Notes: a model not told the origin generated them from the sequence alone. A stretch of DNA of 64,000 bases from Geomonas anaerohicana (GCF_016458305.1 NZ_JAEMHL010000007.1:186001-250000), one strand, 5' to 3'. Positions 1 to 8,923 are shown, numbered from the stretch's first letter. Program-made: numbers and translations.

Positions 1-2570
1 TTTTCCGGCAAGAGCGACAGCTGGATCTGCTTGGCGAGCTCGAGGTCCCGGGTGACCCGGGCGTTCTCCAGAAGGGCCGCCTCCTTCTGATGCCGTTCCC
101 GCTCCTTGGCCTCGCGTTCCTCCACGATGCGCACCGCCTGGGCGAGCTGACCGGCGAGGCTCTCCAGAAGCTCCACGAACTGCTCCGTAAAGAGCCCGAC
201 GATGGAGCGCGAGAAGACCGAGAGGATGCCGACCGGCTGGGCCCCCTCGCTGGCGATGGGGATGTGGGCGAAGGACTTGATCCCCTCACGGCGGAAGATC
301 TCCTTGGCGATGGGCTTGGTGATGAAGGCGGTGTCGTTGAAGAACTCGGTGCGGCGCCCGAGGAAGGCCTCGCCGACGTGGGTGTCGATCTCCAGGATGC
401 GGTCCTCCGCGGTGAGCCGCTCCCCACCGATGCCGCGGAAGCAGCGCACCTGCAGCACCGAGTCCTCGTTCAAAAGGCGGATCACGGCGAGGTCGAGCTT
501 GAACTCGCGCAGCAGCAGCTCCAGCAGGTCGCCCATGATGATGTCCAGCTCCAGCGACCGGTTCATGATCTCGGAGGCGCGCAGCCTGACGAAGAGGGCC
601 TCCCGGCTCTGGTCCCGCGAGGTGCGCACCGTGGAGAAGATGTCGTAGACCGGCTCCATGCGCGAGCCGATATCGGAGAGGAAGCTCTCGACCACAGCGC
701 CCGCCGCAGCGCCGCCCAGAGATCCGGCCAGCGTCTTCTCCACGAAGCGCTTCAGGTTGGGAAGCTCGAACTCCGAGACGCCCCCCTTGCTGTCGATCTC
801 GCGGTCCCCGAGGTAATCGGTGATGGCGGCGTTGGCCTGCTGTTCGCCGATGAACTTGGACATGAGGTTCACGAACTGCACGATGGTGACCGGCTTGGAA
901 AGGCGTTTGGTCTCCCACTGCGGCGTGGCGCTCTCCGGGGTGAAGACGCGCACGAAGCGGATCACCTGCTCGCGCTCCTTCTCCGTCTGGTCCAGGAGGA
1001 TGGACAGGGAGAGGTAGGAGGCGATGTTCATGAACATGCTCCAGAACAGGGTGTGGGTGTACGGGTCCAGCCCGGTCAGCCCGAACAGTTCCTGGGGGCG
1101 CAACAGGGCGATGCCGAAGGGGCCGTGGAGCAGGAAATTACCCTGCCAGCCGCCGGCTTGCAACAGCGAGGGCATCAGCAGCGTGTAGAACCAGACTCCG
1201 AAACCGGCCAGAAGCCCCACGATGGCGCCGGCCTTGTTGCCGCGGGGCCAGTAGAGACCGCCGATGAGGGCCGGCGCGAACTGGATCGCCGCGGAGAAGG
1301 AGATGAGCCCCATGTTGGCCAGCATGTAGCTTTCACCGACCACGCTCTGGTACAGGTAGCCCAAGAGGATGACCAGTACGATGCCGAAACGCTTGAGGTT
1401 GATGAGCAGCAGAGGAAACCAGGAGCGCGGCTTGAGCTTGATCACCACCGGCAGCAGCACGTGGTTCAACAGCATGGTGGATACGGCGATGGACTCCACC
1501 ATGACCATCCCGGCCGACGCGGAGAACCCCCCCAGGAAGGCGAGCAGCGCGAGCCAGGGGTAGCCGAGCTGCATGGGGAGGGTGAGCACGAAGTAATCGG
1601 CCCCGGTGTTGTTGCCGTTCATGAGCACGCCGGCCAGGGCGATGGGCATCACGAACAGGTTCATCAGGAACATGTAGGTCGGGAAACGCCAGGACGCCGT
1701 GTTCAGGTGCGACTCGTGCGCGTTCTCCAGCACCATGATCTGGAACTGGCGCGGCAGCAGCATCACGGCACCCATGGAAAGGGTCAGGATGCTGAACATG
1801 GAGGCGTAGGAGTTGTTGCCGCGGTCGCTCAAGGTGGTGAGCCGCGCCAGGAGCTGCGGATCCTTCGCCTGTACGCGCTGGAAGATGTCGGCCATGCCGT
1901 TGAAGGTGAAGTAGGTGATGCACAGCCCGACGGTAAGCATGGCGAAGAGCTTCACCACCGATTCGAGCGCGATCGCCGCCACCAGGCCGTCGTGGCGTTC
2001 CGTGGAGATCAGGTGCCGCGCCCCGAACAGGACGCTGAACACGGCAAGAAAGAGCGCGGTGAAGAGTCCCGGGTGGGGGGAGGGCATGTAGACCCGTTCC
2101 ATGAACCCGACGTGGAAGTCGTGGTAGCCGGTGATGATGGTGAAGGAGGTGGAGATCGCCTTCAACTGTAGGGCGATGTAGGGCATCACCCCCATCAGGG
2201 TGATGACGGTGATGATGCCGCCCAGCCATTGCGAGGAGCCGTAGCGGGAGCTGATGAAGTCGGCGATGGAGGTGATGTTGTTTTCTTTCGAGATCCTCAC
2301 CATCTTTTTGAGCAGGAACCACCAGCTGAAGGCGGTCAGGGTGGGGCCCAGGTAGACCGGGAGGAAGTCGATGCCGGTGGTGGCGGCCTTGCCGACCGAG
2401 CCGTAGAAGGTCCAGGAGGTGGCGTAGACCGCTATGGAGAGGGCGTAGACCCAGGCGTTGGCGGTGATGCTGCGGCCGGCCTTCTGTCTCTGGTCGGCGT
2501 AGTAGGCGACCAGGAACAGGAAGGCTATGTAGAGCAGGGCGGTGCCCCAGACCCAGTTTACATCCAGCAT
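1..2570 (-). CDS. Sodium:solute symporter fused to GAF and SpoIIE/RsbU-type phosphatase (partial, C-terminus outside window)
   Basis: The gene starts with ATG at 2570 and runs off the left edge after about 856 residues. The first ~520 residues form about 13 membrane helices with the look of the sodium:solute symporter (SSS) family, beginning MLDVNWVWGTALLYIAFL. A soluble linker follows, then a GAF-like domain at roughly residues 650-800 (DLAVIRLLNEDSVLQVRCF, then GILSVFSRSIVGLFTEQFV), a charged helix, and at the very edge LAKQIQLSLLPE. That last motif is the usual opening of SpoIIE/RsbU PP2C phosphatase domains. The symporter part may sense a solute or take it up, and the output would be dephosphorylation of an anti-anti-sigma-type protein; this is inference. 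The start overlaps the stop of the upstream small membrane gene by one base. The phosphatase call rests on the entry motif only, because the catalytic part is not visible. Confidence 0.85.
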   Translation of the reverse strand, partial: MLDVNWVWGTALLYIAFLFLVAYYADQRQKAGRSITANAWVYALSIAVYATSWTFYGSVGKAATTGIDFLPVYLGPTLTAFSWWFLLKKMVRISKENNITSIADFISSRYGSSQWLGGIITVITLMGVMPYIALQLKAISTSFTIITGYHDFHVGFMERVYMPSPHPGLFTALFLAVFSVLFGARHLISTERHDGLVAAIALESVVKLFAMLTVGLCITYFTFNGMADIFQRVQAKDPQLLARLTTLSDRGNNSYASMFSILTLSMGAVMLLPRQFQIMVLENAHESHLNTASWRFPTYMFLMNLFVMPIALAGVLMNGNNTGADYFVLTLPMQLGYPWLALLAFLGGFSASAGMVMVESIAVSTMLLNHVLLPVVIKLKPRSWFPLLLINLKRFGIVLVILLGYLYQSVVGESYMLANMGLISFSAAIQFAPALIGGLYWPRGNKAGAIVGLLAGFGVWFYTLLMPSLLQAGGWQGNFLLHGPFGIALLRPQELFGLTGLDPYTHTLFWSMFMNIASYLSLSILLDQTEKEREQVIRFVRVFTPESATPQWETKRLSKPVTIVQFVNLMSKFIGEQQANAAITDYLGDREIDSKGGVSEFELPNLKRFVEKTLAGSLGGAAAGAVVESFLSDIGSRMEPVYDIFSTVRTSRDQSREALFVRLRASEIMNRSLELDIIMGDLLELLLREFKLDLAVIRLLNEDSVLQVRCFRGIGGERLTAEDRILEIDTHVGEAFLGRRTEFFNDTAFITKPIAKEIFRREGIKSFAHIPIASEGAQPVGILSVFSRSIVGLFTEQFVELLESLAGQLAQAVRIVEEREAKERERHQKEAALLENARVTRDLELAKQIQLSLLPE

Positions 2571-2818
2571 TACATGTGCCCCTTGGTGTCGCTGTCCTTG
2601 CGTGCCGCCCGGCTGAACAAGTACACGATGAAGATGGAGAAGACCCAGCCGGTCAGCAGGTAGAGGTAGAGGAGCGGGATGCCGAAGGGGAGGTTCGGCT
2701 TGTTGAAGATGCTGATGAAGGGGTAGTTCATCATCACCAGGCCGAGGACGAAGGCGATCACCCAGGTGTCCTTCAGCTTGAGCCGGTGCAGCACCATTTG
2801 CTTCAAGGTCGTCTTCAT
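2570..2818 (-). CDS. Small two-helix membrane protein, probable symporter partner
   Basis: 82 residues starting MKTTLKQMVLHRLKLKDTW with two predicted membrane helices (WVIAFVLGLVMMNYPFISIF and LLYLYLLTGWVFSIFIVYLF) and a basic, polar C-terminus. An in-frame start further upstream would only add translation of the neighbouring gene's DNA, so I take ATG 2818. That start overlaps the upstream stop as ATGA, and the stop at 2570 overlaps the start of the symporter-type gene. Tiny two-helix proteins of the DUF485/DUF997/DUF3311/DUF4212 kinds are commonly encoded beside SSS permeases. Position and topology suggest the same role here, but I cannot assign the exact family. Confidence 0.8.
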   Translation of the reverse strand: MKTTLKQMVLHRLKLKDTWVIAFVLGLVMMNYPFISIFNKPNLPFGIPLLYLYLLTGWVFSIFIVYLFSRAARKDSDTKGHM

Positions 2819-4377
2819 GGCGTCAACCCCATTGCGCAGAGCACCCGCTCCGCCTCGTCCCAGACCGGGAGGGTGCTGTCGAGGAGCACGCTTTCCCCGG
2901 GCTGCGGAGCCTGGAATTCCGCGCGCTGCCGCTGGTACTGCTCCCACCGGGCGTCGGAGACCTCGGCAGGGTCGTGGCGGCGCCGCTCCAGACGTTCGCG
3001 GGCAACCTCTTCAGGACAGCGCGTTTCGATGACCAGGAAGGGCACCCTCATCCGCGCGGCAAGCATGGAGAACCGCTCCCGGTCGGCGCGCCGCTGGAAG
3101 GTCGCGTCCACCACGATGCCCCTGCCGTCGGCTAGCGCACGCTCGGCTTCGGCCAGGAGGGCGTCGTAGGTGGCGCGGTCCATGGCCTCGCTGTAGATCC
3201 CGGCGCGGTAGCTAGCGTCGGGCTCGATGCCGGCCGCCGGCACGCCGGCCAGCGCCTTGCGCACCAGGTCGGAGCGGGTCAGGTCGAACCCCAGTTCACG
3301 GCTGGCTTCGGCGGCCAGGCTGCTCTTGCCGGAGCCGCTCAGGCCGCAGGTGAGGATGAGCGTCGGGGCGAGCCTGCTTCTCAGGGTGTAGCCGCGCGAG
3401 AGGCGGAAGTAGCGCCGCGCAGCGTCGCGCACCGCCGCGGATTCCTCCGGGGGCATGCCCGGCTGTCCCAGGCGCAGGCTGGTCACCTTGCCGCGCACGA
3501 AGGCACGCTGTGCCTTGTAGAAGTCCAGCAGCGGCGCCATGCCGTGGTCGCCGCTGGCAGCGCCGTAGGCGCAGAGCAGCGCACGGGCAAGCTCGGGGCG
3601 GCCGGCGTACTCCAGGTCCATGAGCAGGAAGGCAAGGTCGGCGGCGGTATCGATGTAGCGGAAGCGCTCGTTGAACTCGATACAGTCGAAGATGCAGACC
3701 GGGTCGGTGAGGCAGATGTTGCCGGAGTGGAGGTCGCCGTCGCAGTCCCTGATGAAGCCTGCGGCGATCCGGGCCTGGAACAGCGTCTCGTTGTCGGAAA
3801 GGAAGGAGGTCACCCATTGGCGGATTTCCGCCAGCTCCCCGGCCTGCAGCGTGGTGCCGACGAAGGCGGCGCTCTGGCTGAAGTTCTGCTCCCAGTTCCG
3901 GCCGATCGTGGCGGACGAGCCACAGGCATCGATCTGCGCCCCGCGTTCCGCTGTCGCATGGAAGGAGGCCACGGCGGTCGCGATGGAGGCCATGTCGGCG
4001 GCACAGGCGGTCCCGTCCTTCAAGAGTTGGTCCAGCATGCGCTCCTGGGGCAGGCGCTTCATCTTGACGGCATAGTCTATGACCTTGCCGGCACCGCTGA
4101 AGGCTGCACCCTGCGGGGTCTCGCGGAGCTCCACCACCCCCAGGTAGACCTCGGGGCACAGGCGCCGGTTCAGGCGCACCTCCTCGTTGCAGTAGAAGCG
4201 GCGCCGGTCCAGCGTGGTGAAGTCCAAAAAGCCGTAGTCGACGGCCTTTTTTACCTTGTATACGAAGTGGTCGGTGATGAAGATAAAGGAGACGTGGGTC
4301 TCGACCAGGCGCACCTCTGCCGTCGGCTCTGGGTAGGCTGGTGCTTCAAGTAGCGATTTTATAAGCTTTTGATCCAT
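2815..4377 (-). CDS. Bifunctional aminoglycoside phosphotransferase-like / AAA (P-loop) kinase protein
   Basis: 520 residues in two parts. Residues 1-330 resemble the aminoglycoside phosphotransferase (protein-kinase-like) fold: a lysine-bearing strand at VYKVKK (39-44), the catalytic loop DGDLHSGN at 213-220, and a later metal-binding aspartate in FDCIEF. Residues 340-520 form a P-loop nucleotide kinase domain with Walker A GLSGSGKSS at 345-353, then DLVRKALAG and VVDATFQRRADRERF, typical of AAA_33/zeta-like small-molecule kinases. The combined architecture is widespread and usually annotated bifunctional aminoglycoside phosphotransferase/ATP-binding protein; its substrate is unknown and resistance should not be assumed. 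It is the first gene of a tight minus-strand trio. No good Shine-Dalgarno stands before ATG 4377. Confidence 0.88.
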   Translation of the reverse strand: MDQKLIKSLLEAPAYPEPTAEVRLVETHVSFIFITDHFVYKVKKAVDYGFLDFTTLDRRRFYCNEEVRLNRRLCPEVYLGVVELRETPQGAAFSGAGKVIDYAVKMKRLPQERMLDQLLKDGTACAADMASIATAVASFHATAERGAQIDACGSSATIGRNWEQNFSQSAAFVGTTLQAGELAEIRQWVTSFLSDNETLFQARIAAGFIRDCDGDLHSGNICLTDPVCIFDCIEFNERFRYIDTAADLAFLLMDLEYAGRPELARALLCAYGAASGDHGMAPLLDFYKAQRAFVRGKVTSLRLGQPGMPPEESAAVRDAARRYFRLSRGYTLRSRLAPTLILTCGLSGSGKSSLAAEASRELGFDLTRSDLVRKALAGVPAAGIEPDASYRAGIYSEAMDRATYDALLAEAERALADGRGIVVDATFQRRADRERFSMLAARMRVPFLVIETRCPEEVARERLERRRHDPAEVSDARWEQYQRQRAEFQAPQPGESVLLDSTLPVWDEAERVLCAMGLTP

Positions 4378-4411
4378 CGTTTTGCCGGTAAACCAATGAT
4401 TTCACTTGAGA

Positions 4412-4439
4412 ATAGTACCATACCCCATTTGAGGTGCAA
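4412..4439 (-). promoter_or_regulatory. Possible sigma-70 promoter for the minus-strand trio
   Basis: Read on the minus strand, TTGCAC (4434-4439) and TACTAT (4412-4417) are separated by 16 bp, upstream of the start at 4377. The -35 match is poor and the -10 fair, so this is only a candidate. It lies in the divergent gap between 4377 and 4591. Confidence 0.3.
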
Positions 4440-4465
4440 CAGCCTAAAATGCATCTAAATGTTGT

Positions 4466-4494
4466 TTGACGCTGCTACCTATTTATGCTAGCTT
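4466..4494 (+). promoter_or_regulatory. Possible sigma-70 promoter for the TPR lipoprotein/ABC importer operon
   Basis: TTGACG at 4466-4471, a 17-bp spacer, and TAGCTT at 4489-4494 on the plus strand. The -35 matches five of six consensus bases and the -10 only three. The position fits transcription starting near 4501 and reading through the hairpin at 4513 into the gene at 4591. Confidence 0.4.
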
Positions 4495-4512
4495 TCATGT
4501 AGTTAACCGCGC

Positions 4513-4552
4513 CACCCCGGATACTGTATCCCACCGGGGTGCCGCGTTTTTT
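4513..4552 (+). terminator. Terminator-like hairpin in the leader of the TPR lipoprotein gene
   Basis: CACCCCGG (4513-4520) pairs perfectly with CCGGGGTG (4534-4541), and a run of six T follows at 4547-4552. It lies between a candidate promoter and the start codon at 4591, in a gap where no plus-strand gene ends. It may therefore act as an attenuator rather than an ordinary end-of-gene terminator. A second small stem (AGATTT/AAATCT) begins right after it. Confidence 0.55.
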
Positions 4553-4590
4553 AGATTTGGCCCGAAATCTACCGAAGCCACAGGTAACCC

Positions 4591-6315
4591 ATGACCAAGA
4601 AGTGTCTAGCGCTCCTTTTCCTGCCCCTGCTGATCAACGCCTGCGCCACCGAGCAAGCTTCGGTCTCGTCACCGCTTAACGAGTTGGGCGCGGTAATCGC
4701 GCCGACCCCTCCCCCGGGAGAAGGGAGGAACCTCTCCCTGTTCGCCCAGGCGCGACTGCGTGCCTCCGAAGGAGACCAGGAGGGGGCGCTGCTCCTGCTG
4801 CGCGAGGCGATCGCCGCCGATCCCAAATCCGCTTACCTGCACAACGCCGCTGCGCAGATCTACCTGCAGCAGAACCGCCCCGAGGATGCCCTCACCGAGT
4901 GCCAGGCCGCCATCGCCATCGATCCCTCTTCTTTGCAGGCGGAGCAGCTGTGCGGCAACATCCTGATGAGCCTGCAGCGCGAGAAGGAAGCGATCCCGCA
5001 CTACAAGAAGGTGATCGAACTTGACCCCACCAAGGAAGAGGTCTACCTGCACATCGCCATCTACTACCTGAAGAGCTTCGAGTACGAGCAGGCGGTGGAC
5101 ACCCTGAAGGCGCTGGTGAAGGCGTCGCCGGACTCGGCGCTTGGGTACTACTACCTCGCCAAGACCTACGAGCAGATGCGGCTCCCCAAGGAGGCGCTCG
5201 GCTACTACAAGAAGGCCGTCGAGCTCAAACCCGATTTCGAACAGGCCCTGATCGAGATGGGGATCTCCCAGGAGACCCAGGGGCTGATCCCGGACGCCAT
5301 CGACAGCTACAAGGACCTGTTGGAGATCAATCCCAACAACGCCAACGTCATCCAGCACCTGGCGCAACTCTACATCCAGCAGAAACGCCTGGACGAAGCC
5401 CTCGCCCTGCTGCAACAAAAGGGGGGCAAGTCGCTGGAGACCTCGCGCAAGATCGGCTTGCTGCTGCTGGAACTCGAGCGCTACGACGAGGCCATCAAGA
5501 CCTTCCAGGACATCCTCGCGGTGGAGCCCGCCGCGCAGCAGGTCCGCTTCTACCTCGCCTCGGCCTTCGAGGAGAAGGAGGATGTGGACCAGGCGATCGA
5601 ACAGTTCAAGCTGATCTCCCGGGACTCTCCCTACTACTTCGACGCCTTGGGGCACCTGGCCTACCTGTACAAGGAGAAAGGGCAGCCGGAGAAGGGAGTC
5701 ACCCTGCTCTTGCAGGAGATCAGCGAGCAGCCTAACCGCATCGAGCCCTACCTGCACCTGGCCGGCTTCTACGAGTCGATGGAGCAGTACCAGCGCGGCA
5801 TCGACACGCTGAAATCGATGGACCCGAAGCTGCAGTCCGATGCGCGCGTACTGTTCCGGTTGGGCATCCTCTACGACAAGATGGGGCAGAAGGAACTGTC
5901 GGTCAACATGATGAAGAAGGTGCTGGAGGCGACTCCGGACGATCCGCAGGCGCTCAACTACCTAGGCTACACCTACGCCGAGATGGGGGAGAACCTGGAG
6001 GAGGCGCTGACCTACCTGAAAAAGGCGGTGAGCCTGAGGCCGGACGACGGCTTCATCCTGGACAGCCTGGGGTGGACCTACTTCAAACTCAAGCGCTACA
6101 ACGACGCCATGGTCAATCTGGAGCGGGCTGCCGAGCTTTCCGGCGGCGATGCCACCGTGCTTTTGCACCTGGCCGACGTCTACTGCGCCGCCCGCATCTT
6201 CAAGAAGGCGCTGCCGCTCTACAAGAAGCTGCAGAAGATGGAGATGGAGCCCGAGCAGAGCGCCGAACTCGCCGAGAAGATCAAGCACTGCCGCCAGGAA
6301 GCCGGTGAAAAATGA
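4591..6315 (+). CDS. Tetratricopeptide-repeat lipoprotein
   Basis: 574 residues. The N-terminus MTKKCLALLFLPLLINAC is a lipoprotein signal with lipobox LINAC and lipidated Cys18, so the protein should be anchored in the envelope. From about residue 50 nearly the whole protein is TPR units of 34 residues, recognisable by recurrent A..Y...G and P patterns such as ALGYYKKAVELKPDFEQALI and ALTYLKKAVSLRPDDGFIL. TPR arrays serve as protein-binding scaffolds; no catalytic domain is visible. The stop overlaps the start of the peptide-binding protein by four bases (ATGA), so the two are translationally coupled. A role in assembling or assisting the importer is possible but unproven. Confidence 0.92.
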   Translation: MTKKCLALLFLPLLINACATEQASVSSPLNELGAVIAPTPPPGEGRNLSLFAQARLRASEGDQEGALLLLREAIAADPKSAYLHNAAAQIYLQQNRPEDALTECQAAIAIDPSSLQAEQLCGNILMSLQREKEAIPHYKKVIELDPTKEEVYLHIAIYYLKSFEYEQAVDTLKALVKASPDSALGYYYLAKTYEQMRLPKEALGYYKKAVELKPDFEQALIEMGISQETQGLIPDAIDSYKDLLEINPNNANVIQHLAQLYIQQKRLDEALALLQQKGGKSLETSRKIGLLLLELERYDEAIKTFQDILAVEPAAQQVRFYLASAFEEKEDVDQAIEQFKLISRDSPYYFDALGHLAYLYKEKGQPEKGVTLLLQEISEQPNRIEPYLHLAGFYESMEQYQRGIDTLKSMDPKLQSDARVLFRLGILYDKMGQKELSVNMMKKVLEATPDDPQALNYLGYTYAEMGENLEEALTYLKKAVSLRPDDGFILDSLGWTYFKLKRYNDAMVNLERAAELSGGDATVLLHLADVYCAARIFKKALPLYKKLQKMEMEPEQSAELAEKIKHCRQEAGEK

Positions 6316-7892
6316 GCCTGGCACGCACTGTCTGCCTCCTGCTCTTCCTTTTCTTAACCGCCTGCGGGCAGGATGCGCCCTGGAATAAGGCACAGGCACA
6401 GGGGGGCGCGCAGTTCGTCACCGGGAGCATCGGCGAGCCTTCCAACCTGATCCCGATCCTCGCTTCCGACAGTTCCTCCAGCGACATCTCGGGACTGGTG
6501 TACAACGGGCTGGTGCGTTACGACAAGAACCTGAAGCTGGAAGGGGACCTGGCCCAGTCGTGGGAGGTTTCTCCCGACGGGCTGCAGATCACCTTCCACC
6601 TGCGGCGCGGGGTGAAGTGGCACGACGGCCACGACTTCACCTCGCGCGACGTGCTGTACACCTACCGCGTCACCGTCGATCCCAAGACCCCGACCGCATA
6701 TGCCGAGGATTTCAAGCAGGTGCAGAGCGCCCAGGCGCCGGACAGCTACACCTTCCGGGTCACCTATGCCAAACCCTTCGCCCCGGCGCTCGCCTCGTGG
6801 GGCATGCCGATCCTGCCGGCGCACCTTTTGGAGGGGAAGGACATCACCAAGAGTCCGCTCTCGCGCAACCCGGTCGGCACCGGCCCGTACATCTTCAAGG
6901 AGTGGATCCCGGGGCAGAGGGTAATCCTGGAGGCAAACCCGAAGTACTGGGAGGGGGCACCGCACCTCTCCCGTTACGTCTACCGCATCATCCCCGACAA
7001 CTCGACCATGTACATGGAGCTCAAGGCGGGCGGGGTGGACATGATGGGCCTGTCCCCGGTGCAGTACCAGCGCCAGACCACCGGCAAGGAATTCCTGGCG
7101 CGCTTCAACAAGTACCGCTATCCGGCCTCGGCCTATACCTACCTGGGCTACAACCTGCGCCTGCCCATGTTCCAGGACGTCAGGGTGCGCCGGGCCATCA
7201 CCTGCGCCATCAACAAGGAAGAGATCATCCAGGGCGTGCTGCTCGGCATGGGACAGATCGCGCACGGCCCCTACAAGCCCGGCACCTGGGCCTACAAGCC
7301 CAAGGTGGACAACGACCCGGCCTACGATCCTGTCAACGCCAAGGCGCTTCTGCAGGAGGCGGGTTACCGGATGGGGGCGGGCGGGATCCTGGAGAAGGAC
7401 GGCAAGCCGCTCAGCTTCACCATCATGACCAACCAGGGCAACGATCAGCGCCTGAAATGCGCGCAGATCATCCAGATGCGTCTGAAAAAGGTCGGCATCG
7501 ACGTGAAGATCCGGGTGATGGAGTGGGCATCCTTCCTCACCAACTTCATCGACAAGGGGAAGTTCGAGGTGGTGCTCATGGGGTGGACCATCTCCCAGGA
7601 CCCCGACCTGTACGACGTCTGGCACTCGTCCAAGACCGGGCCCAAGGAGTTGAACTTCATCCATTACCTGAACCCGGAACTGGACCGTCTCATCGTGGAA
7701 GGGCGCGGCACCTTCGATATGGCCAAGCGGCGCGACTGCTACTACCAGATCCAGGAGATCCTGGCTAAGGACCAGCCCTACACCTTCCTGTACGTGCCCG
7801 ATGCGCTGCCGGTGGTGACCTCAAGGATCAAGGGGATCGAACCGGCACCTGCCGGGATCATGCACAACTTCATCAAGTGGTATGTGGATTAG
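6312..7892 (+). CDS. Peptide/nickel-type ABC transporter substrate-binding lipoprotein
   Basis: 526 residues, extracytoplasmic solute-binding protein family 5 (DppA/OppA type). The signal MSLARTVCLLLFLFLTAC ends in a lipobox with Cys18. Family features follow in order: SNLIPILASDSSSSDISGLV, YNGLVRYDKNLKLEGDLAQS, HLRRGVKWHDGHDFTSRDV, NPVGTGPYIFKEW and VRRAITCAINKEEI. It should capture oligopeptides or another cationic ligand in the periplasm and pass it to the two permeases downstream. It starts inside the stop of the TPR lipoprotein gene; the permease follows after 43 bp. Ligand cannot be told from sequence. Confidence 0.95.
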   Translation: MSLARTVCLLLFLFLTACGQDAPWNKAQAQGGAQFVTGSIGEPSNLIPILASDSSSSDISGLVYNGLVRYDKNLKLEGDLAQSWEVSPDGLQITFHLRRGVKWHDGHDFTSRDVLYTYRVTVDPKTPTAYAEDFKQVQSAQAPDSYTFRVTYAKPFAPALASWGMPILPAHLLEGKDITKSPLSRNPVGTGPYIFKEWIPGQRVILEANPKYWEGAPHLSRYVYRIIPDNSTMYMELKAGGVDMMGLSPVQYQRQTTGKEFLARFNKYRYPASAYTYLGYNLRLPMFQDVRVRRAITCAINKEEIIQGVLLGMGQIAHGPYKPGTWAYKPKVDNDPAYDPVNAKALLQEAGYRMGAGGILEKDGKPLSFTIMTNQGNDQRLKCAQIIQMRLKKVGIDVKIRVMEWASFLTNFIDKGKFEVVLMGWTISQDPDLYDVWHSSKTGPKELNFIHYLNPELDRLIVEGRGTFDMAKRRDCYYQIQEILAKDQPYTFLYVPDALPVVTSRIKGIEPAPAGIMHNFIKWYVD

Positions 7893-7935
7893 GGGCGAGG
7901 GTGCAAGCCTGTTGCAGCCACTACTTTAGAGATCT

Positions 7936-8916
7936 ATGGCCAACTACCTGATCAAACGGATACTCATGCTGGTCCCGCTCCTTTTGGGGATCACGCTGAT
8001 CACCTTCACGGTGATCCATCTCGCGCCGGGGGAACCGGTGGAGATGGCGACTGCCATGAGCCCCAAGGCCTCGGCCGCGACGCGGGCGCGGCTGCGTGAG
8101 TTCTACGGGCTGGACAAGCCGCTGCACGTGCAGTACGGCATGTGGCTCTCCAACCTCTCGCGGCTGGACTTCGGCCGCTCCTTCGCGCCTGACAACCGGC
8201 CGGTCCTGGACAAGATCAAGGAAAGGATCCCGATCACCATCTCGCTCAACGTGATCGCCCTGATCCTCGAGTTCGGCCTGGCGCTCCCCATCGGTATCAT
8301 GGCGGCCGTGCACCGGGACACGCTGCTGGATCGAGCCATCTCGGTCTTCGTCTTCGTCGGGTTTGCCGTGCCCACCTTCTGGCTCGCACTTTTGTGCATG
8401 TACCTGTTCGGGGTGAAACTTGCCTGGCTCCCGATCTCCGGGATCCACTCGCTGGGAAGCGACCAGTGGTCCTTCTTTTGGCGCACTGCCGATCTGGCAC
8501 GGCACCTGGTGCTCCCCATCTCCATCGCCACCTTCGGCTCTCTGGCGGGGCTGTCCCGCTACATGCGTTCGACCATGATCGAGGTGCTCTCGCAGGACTA
8601 CATCACCACCGCCCGGGCCAAAGGTGTGCGCGAGCGTGTCATCATCTACCGCCACGCCCTGAAGAACGCGCTCCTTCCCGTGATCACACTGCTGGGCTTC
8701 TCGCTCCCCGCCCTGATCGGCGGCAGTGTCATCTTCGAGACCATCTTCTCCATTCCCGGGATGGGACAGCTCTTCTACCAGGGCGTCATGGCGCGCGACT
8801 ACCCGCTGGTGATGGGCATCCTGGTGATCGGCGCCTGCCTGACACTGATCGGCAACCTGTTGGCAGACCTCTGCTACGCCGTGGCGGATCCCCGCATCAG
8901 GCACGGGAGGGGATAG
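7936..8916 (+). CDS. ABC transporter permease, DppB/OppB type
   Basis: 326 residues with six predicted membrane helices. The start MANYLIKRILMLVPLLLGIT and the block LAPGEPVE are characteristic of the first permease of dipeptide/oligopeptide importers. The EAA loop that contacts the ATPase is around TTARAKGVRERVIIYRHALK, followed by NALLPVITLLG. It pairs with the DppC-type permease that begins 76 bp downstream. No ATPase gene is adjacent, so the ATP-binding subunits must come from elsewhere. Confidence 0.96.
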   Translation: MANYLIKRILMLVPLLLGITLITFTVIHLAPGEPVEMATAMSPKASAATRARLREFYGLDKPLHVQYGMWLSNLSRLDFGRSFAPDNRPVLDKIKERIPITISLNVIALILEFGLALPIGIMAAVHRDTLLDRAISVFVFVGFAVPTFWLALLCMYLFGVKLAWLPISGIHSLGSDQWSFFWRTADLARHLVLPISIATFGSLAGLSRYMRSTMIEVLSQDYITTARAKGVRERVIIYRHALKNALLPVITLLGFSLPALIGGSVIFETIFSIPGMGQLFYQGVMARDYPLVMGILVIGACLTLIGNLLADLCYAVADPRIRHGRG

Positions 8917-8923
8917 GTGAGGC

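Noticed and set aside
90-2171. Long plus-strand open frame of 693 codons opposite the symporter sensor
   Set aside because: Rich in His, Glu, Gly and Arg with no domain, and it is the antisense of a clear membrane protein; high GC leaves such shadows open.
2815-4377. Aminoglycoside resistance gene
   Set aside because: The family name is structural; this fusion type is widespread in environmental bacteria and no resistance role is established.
4500-4590. Known riboswitch class in the TPR lipoprotein leader
   Set aside because: I could not match the conserved cores of GEMM, TPP, cobalamin or SAM riboswitches; kept only as a possible attenuator.
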